A DNA stretch of 64,000 nt from Cercis canadensis (Eukaryota; Streptophyta; Magnoliopsida; Fabales; Fabaceae). The stretch spans positions 1,088,367-1,152,366 of the forward strand of contig QAOA01005801.1 of NCBI GenBank assembly GCA_003255065.1, in the 5' to 3' direction. The notes below the pieces were generated by a model. The model was not told the DNA's origin and did no database searches. It worked only from the letters and a program-made list of their open reading frames with translations. Shown one piece after another: positions 38,700 to 51,453 of the stretch. Every line of letters begins with the position of its first letter. Positions within the stretch are counted from its first letter, which is position 1. Position numbers and translations under genes: made by a program.

Positions 38700-39673
38700 C
38701 AACTTTTTAATGACGTCCATAACTTAGCGTATTTTTTTTTTTCCATATAATTTGATCATCCCAAAATTATAACTAAGTAATTAATGCATATATGGGAATA
38801 CACACACATTCAAATAAAGTATTTGATATAGATCTTTAAGGGAATATTTTAGTGATTGAGCATTAAGTACTTTTTTTTTGTTTTTGGTTTATACAATCCA
38901 TGTTCGAGGCGGGAGCCGGTAAATCATTCTTAATAAGTGTGACATAATTGTGCACTCTCTTATTTGGTTAGCATTTTATTTAATTTATGTATTTTTTTTT
39001 TAGATTAAAGATTTGACAACAGAATAAGTTAAGAAATAATTGTGATGATCATTTTTCCTAACATTCCCGAGATGAAGAGGATTTCTCTTGCTTTGCTAGT
39101 AGTGCTGACGAGGCTTGAGATTGATCCCTAATAATAATCTTTTCTACGCTTAAAAAGTTTTAAAATTCAAATCTTTGTCATAGGATTCTAGTGTTGTCAT
39201 TTTACTTAATGCTAGAATAAGTTATCAACAATGGAATAATCCAGAATAATTGTGATGACGACAATTCTTTGATATTCTAGAGGTGAAGAGCATCGCTTTA
39301 GTCTTTCTAGAAGTGCAAGTAGACTTAAAGGAAAACTTCTAATAAAAAAAAAAAATGTCTTGGCACAAAACCATTAATCTATATCTTACACTATCTATTT
39401 TTAACATGCATAACATCTAGCATTTTCGCACATTTTTCAAGTCATCACTTAGTTAATAAAATAAACAAAATACTTAAAAGTTGCCTATGACGTAATAGAT
39501 TAAGGGAGGATTATAATGACAATTGTTATATCTATCCAATAGTCTTAAGGCATAGTTCTAAGTTTTACCAAAAGTATTGGTGGGGCATAATAAAACACTA
39601 ATACATTTTTTTTTTTTAACATAACATAAGGATCAACTTAATTCATTTAAAAAGATAACAAGTTATTAAATGA
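38700..39673. other. Intergenic, no gene recognised
   Basis: AT-rich sequence with poly-T runs between the PR-10 copy 4 3' end and the CACTA terminus. Nothing coding is supported. Confidence 0.6.
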
Positions 39674-40044
39674 CACTACAAGAAATTTCTTGGATTCCAA
39701 CAAAATATTACCGTTGGAATTCAGTTATGGAAAAAAAATTCCAATAGAAAAATACTGTTAGAATTTTTTTTGAAATTTTCTATTTATTATTTTTAAGAAA
39801 AACTTGTTTTCTAGAAATTCCAACGAAAGAATTTCCTATTTATTTTTTTTTTTACTTTTTTGTAAAAAAAAAAATTCTTAAGATTCCTAAATTTTAGTTA
39901 TACAACCTCAAAATTTAGCCACAAAAGTTGCTAGTCCACATTTTTTACTTGAATTTAAATTTGACCTATTGAATATATAAAATTCCATACATACACAATA
40001 AACTATATTTTGTCATACAATCTATAAAAGACTTTTACAACTAG
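39674..40044. mobile_element. CACTA (En/Spm-like) element, one terminus only
   Basis: The sequence CACTACAAGAAATTTCTTGG at 39674 matches the classic plant CACTA terminus. It is followed by closely spaced TTCCAAC/GTTGGAA subterminal words in both orientations, as in CACTA transposase-binding regions. The matching right end (CTTGTAGTG) was not found before or after the N at 40045. The element is cut by the assembly break or truncated. Confidence 0.75.
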
Positions 40045-40604
40045 NAAGAATTTATAAGTACACTACAGTAGTGTACATTAGCATATGCTTTAAAGAATTT
40101 TAATAATGTAAAGAACATTAATGTTCATAAAAGAACTAAAACATTGATAACAGCAAAAAAGATCATCGATTAGCAAAAGAAACATACCTTCTGAAAAAAT
40201 AATAAAATAAGAATAGTACTGAAGTGACTAGTAGTGGTTACACATTTGCTAAAGTTAATTAGGTGAAGATACACTGCTACTGATATAAATAAGCCTTAAG
40301 CTATTGACATGGTATCTTAAAATGTAGAAAAGTACCTCATAATAGACAATACTATAATCATTGTTAAGGCAGTTGTCTATTAGCAATGCACCTCTCAACC
40401 TTTTCTTTCAAACAAGGAAGATTTCTGTTTAAATGGTTTTCACTAATTCAAGTAAAATAATAAGCACTATGGACTTATATATAAAGAGACAAGTTTGATA
40501 GAATAGAAGCAACATAATTAATTTCACACAAAATCACAGACTTCACAGCACAAGTATCTCATGATATTTATATAGCTTATACACCAGCGCTCTTTGCATG
40601 TTAC

Positions 40605-42450
40605 CTGGAAGAACTGATTCCATACGCTGCTCTTCCCAAGACTCAAAGGATGCTCCCCATGAGGGATTTCTGATCTAGAGAGCAAACATCTACTCTCACA
40701 TCTGGACTCATCAGTGTCACAACTTGTGGAGCTGTACATCTTCCTTGTGATTTCTGACTAACTAGCCACAGAAATATTCAGATAGCCAAATAGATGAAAA
40801 CATAACAGTTCATATTGTAATAATACAACCAGGATTGTTCTGTTTCATGTGTTTTTTACCACTAAGACATACACATAAATGGCAATGCCCCACATTAATG
40901 TAACAGAAATAACCAAGTAAAGGCGGATGAAAATTCCAGAGATTAACATGAACAAATGCTTCTGAATCACGTCTCTACACATAGTTATACCTTACTGTAA
41001 GAATCAATGTGATGTCACAGAAACAAAAAACGCACAACTTGTCTGTACTGCTTTAATTCAACTGCTAAATGTTTTTAAACTATCAGTCCTATTCCTATCA
41101 CATGTAAGGCATTTTTAAGTTCCATTTTAAGCAATATCCCTATTATTTGAAGAGGGGGGTGGGGGATCTACTAACAGGAAGTCAGCAATAAAATGGATCA
41201 TCATATTCATCACCGGAACAAACAGACAGACAAGCACCCACAGTACACAAGTGTGCATGTCCACATGTCTGCATGTAGTAGAGGAGCTAACTGACTACTA
41301 AACAATTGACTAGAAGAAATGACCTCCTTTATTTTAGTAGAGTCCTTCACCATTAGTTTAATTTTCTATTTTATTGCCCAAAAACAGTTTCTAAATTATC
41401 TCAGATGGTGAAATAAAGGTACTAATGGCCCCAAGTAACTTACAGGATTCATCAGAAGGTCCTCTTTGAAATGCTTGTATTGAGACCTCTTCTTTGCTAA
41501 TTCAGATGACCAAAGCCCACGATCCAGTGGAAGATATCCAAGCAAAAGCTGCAAATGTCAATATGCATAAATTGCAATAGTATTCATCGGTTTCACTCCT
41601 TGTTTAATGGAAAAACATACTACATATAGAACAATTAAAATCACCCAAACTGAACCCCTAGTAAGAAGTAAATCTAGGTACAATTCAAAACTAATCATGT
41701 AAAGAACCTCCAAAAACTTTTACATCATATTCCATTCAGTGACACTGGGACACTGGCACCTCAGGAAACATAAAGAAATGAAGAAGAAACAATCACTCAG
41801 CTTAATTTAAAAAGATGTAAACAGTAATATATCTATACCCCCAAAAAAAATTTACATTTTTTATAAGTGCTTTGAAAAGGAGTTATACCTTCCACACAGT
41901 AGAACGTATCCCAGCCCCATCAGGTATACCTTGACACGCAATTCTCCGCAACTCCCTTATGTCTATCAGCTTCCTTGATAACTAAAGCAAGAAGGAAATC
42001 AAACATAAACCAATAACACAAACTAAGAAATCAAAAGTTCATTTTTTATTGAAAAAGTTTTTAACTTTTGAAGATAATGTAGAGAGTGAACCGAGAAAGA
42101 TGAGGAGGAAGCCTAACCTCGGCCATCAATTGAGCCTGGCGAGAGATTTCATCCACAGAAGGCAAGCCAGAGGTGCCATTGTCATCGTTCGCACCATTAT
42201 CGACTCTTGAATCTTGGATTCTCTGGGGCTCTGGAGGATCTTCTATCGTAGGTGGAGAAGGAACCGGCACAGGTGGGTCCACGGAGCGGTCTTCAGTTAG
42301 TGAGGTGGAGGTAGTGATGGTGGGCGAAGTGGTGGTGGCTGTGGCGGTAGTGGTGGCGGAGTAGAGGAGGTTATTGTGGTCATCGGAGGGAGGAGGAGTG
42401 GATGACCATAGAGAACTGTTGAGCCAGTCGGGAACCCGCTTCTTCACCAT
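40605..42450 (-). CDS. TBC-domain Rab GTPase-activating protein, 5' part
   Basis: Four minus-strand exons join in frame without stops: 42118-42450, 41889-41981, 41444-41548 and 40605-40757 (228 codons). Exon 1 starts MVKKRVPDWLNSSLWSS and holds a low-complexity Ala/Thr and Pro/Ser linker. Exons 2-3 contain the start of the TBC domain (RRIACQGIPDGAGIRSTVWK, then LLLGYLPLDRGLWSSELAKK). Exon 4 has SEIPHGEHPLSLGKSSVWNQ. TBC proteins stimulate GTP hydrolysis by Rab GTPases in membrane traffic. The catalytic Arg and Gln fingers lie in later exons, which I could not find before 40605; the sequence runs into an N (40045) and a CACTA end. The gene is therefore 3'-incomplete here, by assembly gap or true truncation. 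Confidence 0.9.
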
Positions 42451-43306
42451 TTTCAGTGCTGAGATGTATTTGAAATTAGGGTTTTCGGAATTGACAATGA
42501 TTAATTAAGCTTCGAAGCTCAGATTGTGCGTGGAAGAAGAAGGAAGGAGGAGGCTCGAAGGGAGGGGGCATCGCGAAGTGAGCATTGGTAAGCTGACCGG
42601 GGATGTACAGATGGCTTGTGGAGAAATAACGATGATATGCCACGTGACGACCCCACATCTGTGCCAACATAGATCATCTGATTGGTTGAAGGAAAGACCT
42701 TCTCTTCTGTCTTTCCTTATTTCTTTTATTTTTTTTCTTTTTTTTATGAAAATTATTTTTCCAATCATTCTCTTTAATAATACATTTTATAGAACTATTT
42801 TTTTAATAGGATAATCTTATAATTATTTTCTTAAAAGAAATAGTTTAATTTTTTAATAGTTTTTTTAGGGAGAGAGAGGACAAAGTGATATATTTTAGTG
42901 GTCCCTTATAGCAAAATATATTGCTAACAAGGTGTACCCAATTTTTGTTTGCTAATGAATTCTTTTTTTTTTGTACAAAAATAAATTATAGAGTAAACCT
43001 ACAATTTGGTCCCTGAAAGATTAAGGTTCGGACAATTTGGTCCTCCAAAGATGCATAATTACAGTTTAGTCCTTAAAAGATTAGACATCCATATCATTTT
43101 GGTCCTTCGTTAGTGTAGTCTGTTAACTGGTTACGGAAGTGATGATGTGGCACCGTTAAGTGTATATGTGGCACGTTAGTGACTGAAGTGGCATTTCCAT
43201 TTGCCATGTAGGCAGCTGAGCTGGATAATCAACAAAACACCAAGCGAATGGTGCCGTTTTGCTCATTCACTTCCAGCTTTGTCTCCCTGCACTTGCTGAA
43301 CTGCAN

Positions 43307-44613
43307 AGGATAAAACATGATGTAAAGAAGGTTTGCAGAACCTTGTTTTCTTATTGGGTTTGAGGATTTTTGGAGATAATGGCTATGTATTGAATTGTAA
43401 GATAGCAAACAACTACTATAGTAGCTAGATCTTACTAAAGATACAAATGAACAGTTCTCTTTTATTGATGATAGCTTTAGTAAGCTTACCGACTCTACTC
43501 CCTTTGGACTAAAAGAAGTTTTTTAGAATATTGCTTCTTTCAACACTCTTAGCTTTCTTCTTCTCACACCTTACTCGACTCTATCTTACAAGACACAGTC
43601 TATTTCCCTTTTATAGACAAAAAAGTGAACTTCAAACTTTGGATTCTACACTTAACATAATAAAAGATAAGGTTCAGCGCTTTGCATGAGTGCTCAGGTA
43701 TTGTACAAGAGTCACAGGACTCGACTGTTCCTTCACTTGACTCTACTATCTTACAAGGGTTTTGTCATAAAATCTTTAGACTTTGATTCAGAGGTAGCAG
43801 CTAATTATGACAACTCATCCTTCCATCTAATTCACAATGTTGTCCCATGTATATGCATCAAATACGCGGTCATTCCATCTATGTTCATTCTCATGCATGT
43901 TGCCAAGTGTTTCTTCATTATCATGCATGTTTACAAGTGTTTCTTCATTCTCATGCATGCTACCATCTGTTTCATTATCCATGAAAGTGCTACCATGTGT
44001 CACCTCATTCCATGCTGCAAGGAAGTCTTTCAAAGTTTTGTGGCATTCCTTAGTCATTCCTACTGTTAAGTTGGCTATTCTTTGTTGATATATCTGACTT
44101 TTTTTGGTGACTTATCTAGAATTCTCTTATCATTTTTCTTTGAAAAATAATTCTTTCTATTGTAGAGAAAGTCTTCTAGTCTTTTTACAAGAAAGAAAAA
44201 TAGTGATTTACCAGTTCACGAGCTTTTAATAGTGCAATAATTTTTTCACTAAGGTCTTTTACTTCTTTTTGACAAATTAGACTTCCAGGCCCCTCATTCC
44301 TTTGCAGTCGTACAATGTGAGAGCTGGGAAAAAAAGTGAGTTTCTTCTCCCATTCTAGAGGGGCACTAAAGATTATCATAGTGAATTTTTGCCAGTAGCA
44401 ATGTTGTCTCTTCCATTTTAAAGCATCTTTAATAATTTGAGGGAAGAACTTGAATAATCTATCAATTTTAAATCTAGTGAAAGAGATTTTTTGAAGTAGC
44501 CCTTGTTCAAACAGCCAGGCAACCTGATATGGAGGACAATCGTCATCTATTACCCACCAATTATTTCCATCTTCAAATAAATGATACATTCCAAGTTGAT
44601 ATTGGCTTAGATC
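43307..44613. repeat. Near-copy of 45702-47009 between two Ns
   Basis: Bounded by N at 43306 and 44614 and nearly identical to 45702-47009, with a one-base indel and a few substitutions. It carries the same 30-bp minisatellite and part of the same caulimovirid-like frame. Best read as an alternative-haplotype contig placed in a gap. Confidence 0.85.
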
Positions 44614-44614
44614 N

Positions 44615-45232
44615 TTCTCTGGGGCTCTGGAGGATCTTCTATCGTAGGTGGAGAAGGAACCGGCACAGGTGGGTCCACGGAGCGGTCTTCAGTTGGTGAG
44701 GTGGAGGTAGTGATGGTGGGCGAAGTGGTGGTGGCTGTGGCGGTAGTGGTGGCGGAGTAGAGGAGGTTATTGTGGTCATCGGAGGGAGGAGGAGTGGATG
44801 ACCATAGAGAACTGTTGAGCCAGTCGGGAACCCGCTTCTTCACCATTTTCAGTGCTGAGATGTATTTGAAATTAGGGTTTTCGGAATTGACAATGATTAA
44901 TTAAGCTTCGAAGCTCAGATTGTGCGTGGAAGAAGAAGGAAGGAGGAGGCTCGAAGGGAGGGGGCATCGCGAAGTGAGCATTGGTAAGCTGACCGGGGAT
45001 GTACAGATGGCTTGTGGAAAAATAACGATGATATGCCACGTGACGACCCCACATCTGTGCCAACATAGATCATCTGATTGGTTGAAGGAAAGACCTTCTC
45101 TTCTGTCTTTCCTTATTTCTTTTATTTTTTTTTCTTTTTTTGATGAAAACTATTTTTCCAATCATTCTCTTTAATAATACATTTTATAGAACTATTTTTT
45201 TAATAGGATAATCTTATAATTATTTTCTTAAA
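44615..45232 (-). repeat. Near-copy of TBC exon 1 and promoter (42219-42835)
   Basis: Bounded by N at 44614 and 45233. It repeats the first part of TBC exon 1 plus about 390 bp upstream, with rare differences such as a Leu-to-Pro change in the Ser/Thr-rich linker. It has no downstream exons and is best read as an allelic contig, not a second gene. Confidence 0.85.
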
Positions 45233-45416
45233 NTTCCGTAACCAATTAACAGACTACACTAACGGAGGACCAAAATGATATGGATGTCTAATCTTTCAGG
45301 GACTAAATTGTAGTTATACATCTTTGAAGGACCAAATTGTCCGAACCTTAATCTTTCAGGGACCAAATTGTAGGTTTACTCTAAATTATAATATCCAAAC
45401 ACAAAGTATACATGAG

Positions 45417-45428
45417 GCTCTGATACCA
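45417..45428 (-). other. tRNA-iMet primer-binding-site-like motif
   Basis: The minus strand reads TGGTATCAGAGC, complementary to initiator tRNA-Met. Unlike the Copia site at 17695, it is not preceded by an LTR ending in CA (the upstream bases are AAAT). That fits a pararetrovirus, which has no LTR, or a degraded element. It lies just outside the MULE right end. Confidence 0.5.
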
Positions 45429-45701
45429 ATTTTAAGGATACACCAATTTTAAACATACACCAAAATTTTAAACATATGCTAATTTTAAAAAACATAAGTT
45501 TTAATTTTTATAGAGATTGAAGTCTTTCTAGTTTCAAGTCTACAATAAACTTAGAAAGCATTCTTTAAAACAAACATGTGGGTAATTCGTCCACCAAACT
45601 TCATCTGTTGTTCTTCAACTATAGACATTCTCTCCTACCTCGACTAGCAATCACCTTAACATTGCTACTTCTTCTTTTTACTATTGATTATTCACAATAT
45701 T

Positions 45702-48700
45702 AGGATAAAACATGATGTAAAGAAGGTTTGCAGAACCTTGTTTTCTTATTGGGTTTGAGGATTTTTGGAGATAATGGCTATGTATTGAATTGTAAGATAG
45801 CAAACAACTACTATAGTAGCTAGATCTTACTAAAGATACAAATGAACAGTTCTCTTTTATTGATGATAGCTTTAGTAAGCTTACCGACTCTACTCCCTTT
45901 GGACTAAAAGAAGTTTTTTAGAATATTGCTTCTTTCAACACTCTTAGCTTTCTTCTTCTCACACCTTACTCGACTCTATCTTACAAGACACAGTCTATTT
46001 CCCTTTTATAGACAAAAAAGTGAACTTCAAACTTTGGATTCTACACTTAACATAATAAAAGATAAGGTTCAGCGCTTTGCATGAGTGCTCAGGTATTGTA
46101 CAAGAGTCACAGGACTCGACTGTTCCTTCACTTGACTCTACTATCTTACAAGGGTTTTGTCATAAAATCTTTAGACTTTGATTCAGAGGTAGCAGCTAAT
46201 TATGACAACTCATCCTTCCATCTAATTCACAATGTTGTCCCATGTATATGCATCAAATACGCGGTCATTCCATCTATGTTCATTCTCATGCATGTTGCCA
46301 AGTGTTTCTTCATTATCATGCATGTTTACAAGTGTTTCTTCATTCTCATGCATGCTACCATCTGTTTCATTATCCATGAAAGTGCTACCATGTGTCACCT
46401 CATTCCATGCTGCAAGGAAGTCTTTCAAAGTTTTGTGGCATTCCTTAGTCATTCCTACTGTTAAGTTGGCTATTCTTTGTTGATATATCTGACTTTTTTT
46501 GGTGACTTATCTAGAATTCTCTTATCATTTTTCTTTGAAAAATAATTCTTTCTATTGTAGAGAAAGTCTTCTAGTCTTTTTACAAGAAAGAAAAATAGTG
46601 ATTTACCAGTTCACGAGCTTTTAATAGTGCAATAATTTTTTCACTAAGGTCTTTTACTTCTTTTTGACAAAATAGACTTCCAGGCCCCTCATTCCTTTGC
46701 AGTCGTACAATGTGAGAGCTAGGAAAAAAAGTGAGTTTCTTCTCCCCATTCTAGAGGGACACTAAAGATTAACATAGTGAATTTTTGCCAGGAGCAATGT
46801 TGTCTCTCCCATTTTAAAGCATCTTTAATAATTTGAGGGAAGAACTTGAATAATCTATCAATTTTAAATCTAGTGAAAGAGATTTTTCGAAGCAGCCCTT
46901 GTTCAAACAGCCAGGCAGCCTGATATGGAGGACAATCGTCATCTATTACCCACCAATTATTTCCATCTTCAAATAAATGATACATTCCAAGTTGATATTG
47001 GCTTAGATCTATATTCAATACTTCATAAGCTTTGAGCCATTCTTGCATAGGCATTGGCTTTGTAGCTAGAATCTTTTCTTCAATGTTTGGTGGCATGAAT
47101 TTATGCATATTTTTAAGAACAACTTCCCATTGATGTGAGAGCCACACCTTGTTAGGGGTTAATAGAGACAGATAATAACCAGTAACATAAGAAACCTTTG
47201 CTTTATTGTTGAAGATAATTTTTTCTAACAAGTTTTCAGTTTGAGCTTTTGCAGTGGAAACCATTCACAAATCCACATGTTCAGCCAAATGGTTTAGGCT
47301 TTCTTCAACTAATTTTATCCTTAAGACTAGTCTTTCATCATCCATATTTGCTTCAAGTTCTTTGGATAGAATCAAGTCCTCTAAGACTTTTAGTAACTTG
47401 TTTATTTCCCCCGTCTTGAGGAATCAATATGTGTATAGAGTTTTTCAATTACCTGATAGGTTTTTTCAATCAGAACCTTTTGGGATCTTTGATTCAATTC
47501 TATCTATAAGAGCCATCATAATCTTTTTTCCTTCTTGGTTGAGAGATTCCTTAGCCATTTGTTTTAGTCCCACTATTTGGCTTCTTTTCGAACTTGAAGG
47601 ATCCATTTTATTTTTCCTGACTCTTCTTCTTCAGGTTCTATTTCCCATCTTTCTTCAGATTGATATAATTTTTGTAAACTAGTAGTTCCAGAGTTCACTA
47701 TTTCTTTGGCCATCATTCGTACATATCCATATTCTTCCTCATCTTTAGACTCATTATCCGAGTCTTCCCATTCATAAATACTTTCGGTGTCTGAGATTTT
47801 TGAATCACTTAATATTTCATATTCAGAATCTAGTTCTTCATAAGCTCTAACTAGTTTTACATTTTTCTCAGGATGTCTTTTAGGACATTTAGGAGCTATA
47901 TGACCTTTTTCTTAACAAATCCAGCAAGTACATTCAGTTTAGGTTTTCCTAGTGGACACAGAGGCTTATCTTTATCTGAAGGTCTATTTTGATAGCTTCT
48001 TCTTTTTCCTAAATTATTTTCCTTTCTTTGGTTTCTCTTTGTAGTTCTTAAACTTTTTTAAATACTTTTTTGTATTTTTTATGTTTCTTTTCTCTGTGAC
48101 ATCCATATTGTCCAAGCATATCAGCTAGTTTTCCAAAACCATTTTTTCTCATACTTCCTTCTAATATTTTCTTAGAGTCTTCTATAGCAAGAATGTTAGT
48201 GCAATATTCTCTCATTATTTTTCTTACAAATTGGACTCTTAATCCTACTAAAGTATCTATCCTTTCATCTTCTTTTAGATATTTCTTATATCTTTGGACT
48301 ATGAACTGATTCCATGGTTGAGGCAATTTGTCAAAAAATTGCTCAATCTAGAAATAAGTCTCAGAGTTGTTTAGCTCATAGTAGTACTTTCGAAACTCAC
48401 ATGTATACTCATCAAATCGACACATATAACATGTTCTTATTTTTGTTAATTTTTCTCTAATGCTCTCTTAATAGAGTCCTTCATTATCTTGCTCTCCACA
48501 AAATTCTCGTTTTATTTCTCTAGCTATGAAGAAAATTATTTCATCTCTCATATTTATCTTATCTTTAAAGCAAAAGTTAGGCAAGTCTTTGAACCTTTCC
48601 TAGAATTTTTTTGCTATTCCTCTTAGAGGTCCTTCTAAAAAGCTCTTTATGAATTAAATACTCCAACCATTTGCTTTTATTACAAGGTCATTTGCTTGTG

Positions 48701-49560
48701 CCCAATCTTCAATTATTTTCTTAGGATCTTTTACACAATTTATATCTAGATAGACTCCCGTTGTAGCTACTATTTGAGGTTTTTTTTTTTCCAAGACAAT
48801 GCATACATTTGTATGTAACAGGAGTTCATATTTACCAGTTCCAATTTCTCCTTCTAATTTTCCTAGGACAGCCTCAATAAAATAATGTTCTTGGCTTCTA
48901 TCTAAGGTTTCTTTTACAAAACTTGGAGGTGGAGATGGTTGTCTAGGTACTTTTTTTTTTCCTTTTTGAAGTATGCTTCTAATTCGACTGAATTTCATCC
49001 AGAGAATTCATTTTTACTCCTAGATCCTTCTTCTCCATTTTCATATTTTATAGTACAAATTCTTCCTTCATCATTCTTATGGAAATCCAAATTTTTTAAT
49101 TTTTGTTCCCAATTCATCATATCTTCTATTGTTTTAGCATTTTCCGAATTTTTTAATATATATTCTTATGATTGTTTTCTTTCCTGTATCATTTTTACAT
49201 ACTCTGGTGGTGTTGTTTTAAATCTTCCCCAATCACATATCCGTAACTCTTGATTTTTCATTGGTAAGGTTTTTAACCTTTGTTCAACATTTTTTAACAA
49301 CCCTTTACTCTCATTAGTCAAGTCTAATTTTTCAATTTCAGACATTACTTTTAACATCTTTTTCCATTTTTTTTATATATATATATTTTTTCTAATGAGT
49401 AATATGCTAAATTTGCTATGAAATTTACTACTCCTTCTAAGTTATTATTTTTCCCATGACAATCATGTCTAAAATGGTTAGACTCATAGTCTAAATTGCA
49501 ACAAGAGATGTTGCTTTGCCATAGGGTCATGATGACCTTAAAAGGGTTTTCCTTAAACAT
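45702..49560 (-). pseudogene. Endogenous pararetrovirus-like (caulimovirid) fragment, decayed
   Basis: Minus-strand frames occupy this block: about 48654-48998, 48048-48440 (with a stop near 48350), a zinc-knuckle-like CCHC region near 47905-47945 that also contains a stop, an acidic Glu/Asp-rich stretch near 47640-47860, and 46719-47264. The order of a Tyr/Cys/Lys-rich block, a basic Lys cluster, a CCHC knuckle and a flanking acidic segment resembles the coat-protein end of Caulimoviridae (gag-like proteins of LTR elements are the alternative). No protease, reverse transcriptase or RNase H is present. Multiple stops and frameshifts make it non-functional. Classification is by recalled similarity only. 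Confidence 0.45.
46267..46385. repeat. About 30-bp minisatellite, 3-4 units
   Basis: Units share TTCATTCTCATGCATG followed by a variable TGCCAAGTGTTTC-like half. On the minus strand they encode the repeated peptide MHENEETLVN. The duplicate block carries the same array at about 43872-43990. Confidence 0.8.
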
Positions 49561-50568
49561 CCAAACATGAAAGATGTAACTTCTCCCATCCCCTCCTTTA
49601 CCTTTTATTTATTTTTATTTTTTTTAATCAACCATTCCATTTTATTCCCTTTAAACTCCCAAACAAAACATTAAGATACAAAAAGATAACCACTTAAGTT
49701 TTACAATTTGGCCAAGTCTACAATACCCACAACACAAAATGGGCACCAGTGCAAAGGCCAATAAATGATTGAGGTTAAGCCACGTGTACAGTCTAGATAT
49801 CATGACTGAATATTACCTATAAATGATTAATTATTTTTTGGCCCAAAAAATTTTATGTATTCACTTGTGCTCCCCATTAACCAAAAACACCCACGCCCCC
49901 AACTTCTTCTCCTTCCTTTGGTTCCCTGCAACACCCATCTCCCCAACCCAGAACCCAGTCCCCAGATTTCGTCTGCGAAATTTGCCAGAAAATCACATAG
50001 TTTCAGCTGTGAAATTGGTCAGAAAAAGAATTCATAAAAGAAACAACCAGAAAACATCCCTCCCTCCCCCTGTTTTGGTACCATTTCCATCATTCACCAA
50101 TCAACACTTGCGTTTTGGCTCATAGTCCAAATGATTTGAAAATAATAAACCATCAAACAGAAGCAAATATTAGAATAGGAGAAGCTCTCAGATTGAGCAT
50201 CTATGACATAAAATTCTATACAACCAAATCCAGAAACCCACATGAAGAAATCCCTCACAAACACCTCCAATTAGATAAATTTCAGATCTTACAAATTTCA
50301 ACTCTGGGTAACAAAGAAAAACCAGAAAAATGTAAACAAACGACATGTTAGTTCATAGATAGATTATTCTTCATTTAGTTATTATTCAGTAGATCACAGG
50401 ATTAGTCGGAGAAAGGTGCCGAACCGAGTTCAGAGCGGCGAATTGACGGATTCAGTGTAGATCCGCAGTCAATTCGCGAACTAATACAGATGAATTCATC
50501 TCTTCCTAATTTAGCAAAGAAACAGAGCTATGGAAGAAGAAAATTCAAGAGAGAGAGTGAGAGATATN

Positions 50569-50606
<38 letters not shown>

Positions 50607-51453
50607 TAAAGTCCAATAAAAAATCTTCCTGAACAAAAATCGGTGTTTACAACAGCACAAACACATCAAAATTTATGACCATGAGAAAAAAAATAACAAA
50701 TGAAATTGGGTTTAAAACAACCAAGACAGCCAAGATAGAAGGTATAAAATGGCCCAAGAAACCTGCTAAAACAACTAAGCAAAATGGACTAGGACAACAA
50801 TGAAATCAGCTCGAACAGCAGTAGTAAATATGCACTAGAATGGCAGAAAAAATGCTCCAATATACTAGTTGAATACATGAGAAAAATACACAGAGAAAGT
50901 AAAAAAAGTGCACAAGATAGCCACATAATATGTCCAGCACGGCAGTGCAATTAATTCAAAACAGTCCTTAGAATGGTGCAAGCAATGCACGAGAAATAAA
51001 ACCTAGAACAGCCCCCAATTGGTATTCAAGACAATGCCCAAACCAACATAGTAAATAGCCCTAAAACAATTCAAAAAATGCAGGTAATGAACCCCAAACA
51101 GAATACTAAACAAAACCCCAAAAAACATTTATACAACAGTAAATAGCCAAGCATTTATAGCATCTTACATGAATTAGTACACCTGTTTTCCCCCACATAA
51201 GAACAAAGTTTTCAAGCTCTGTTTTCTAATGATTCTACATCTTGCATATTGATTCACTATACAAATAATAAAGCCAAGACCATCCATATCTATACAACAG
51301 TATTATGATTTAAGAGCTTATATGCATCTTTTGTAATTTTTCTGTGATTAACATATATTTATCTTTTCTCTTCTAATTCAATTCAACATTCATATTCTTA
51401 AGAATTAGAGATTTTAAGCTAGGTACAAAAAAAATATTGGCCAATTGACCTCA
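49561..51453. other. Intergenic, no gene recognised; (AT)n with N
   Basis: A TIR-like end GGCCAAGTCTACAATACCCA at about 49712 is related to the element at 5377-6152. The C-rich stretch at 49870-50100 looks like a transcribed leader but has no assignable product. An (AT)n tract at 50560-50600 contains the N at 50568. The remainder is A-rich with no conserved frame. Confidence 0.5.

Larger units (their letters stand above)
42991..45381. mobile_element. MULE of the GAGTAAACC family, interior scrambled by Ns
   Basis: The left TIR starts GAGTAAACCTACAATTTGGT at 42991 and runs to the N at 43306. The right TIR runs from the N at 45233 to 45381. A perfect 9-bp duplication TAAATTATA flanks them (42982-42990, 45382-45390). 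This is the same family as the Pack-MULE at 31390-36331. The sequence now between the TIRs (43307-44613 and 44615-45232) duplicates the two outer flanks and is probably not the real interior. Confidence 0.85.

Noticed and set aside
42173..42364. 63-codon Gly/Val-rich plus-strand frame
   Set aside because: Antisense shadow of the low-complexity part of TBC exon 1.
44607..44846. Second TBC gene
   Set aside because: Only part of exon 1, bounded by Ns and almost identical to 42219-42450; an allelic contig is more likely.
46081..46483. Plus-strand frames rich in Cys/Phe/His
   Set aside because: Complement of the minisatellite-bearing block; no known domain and exactly repeated at 43686-44088.
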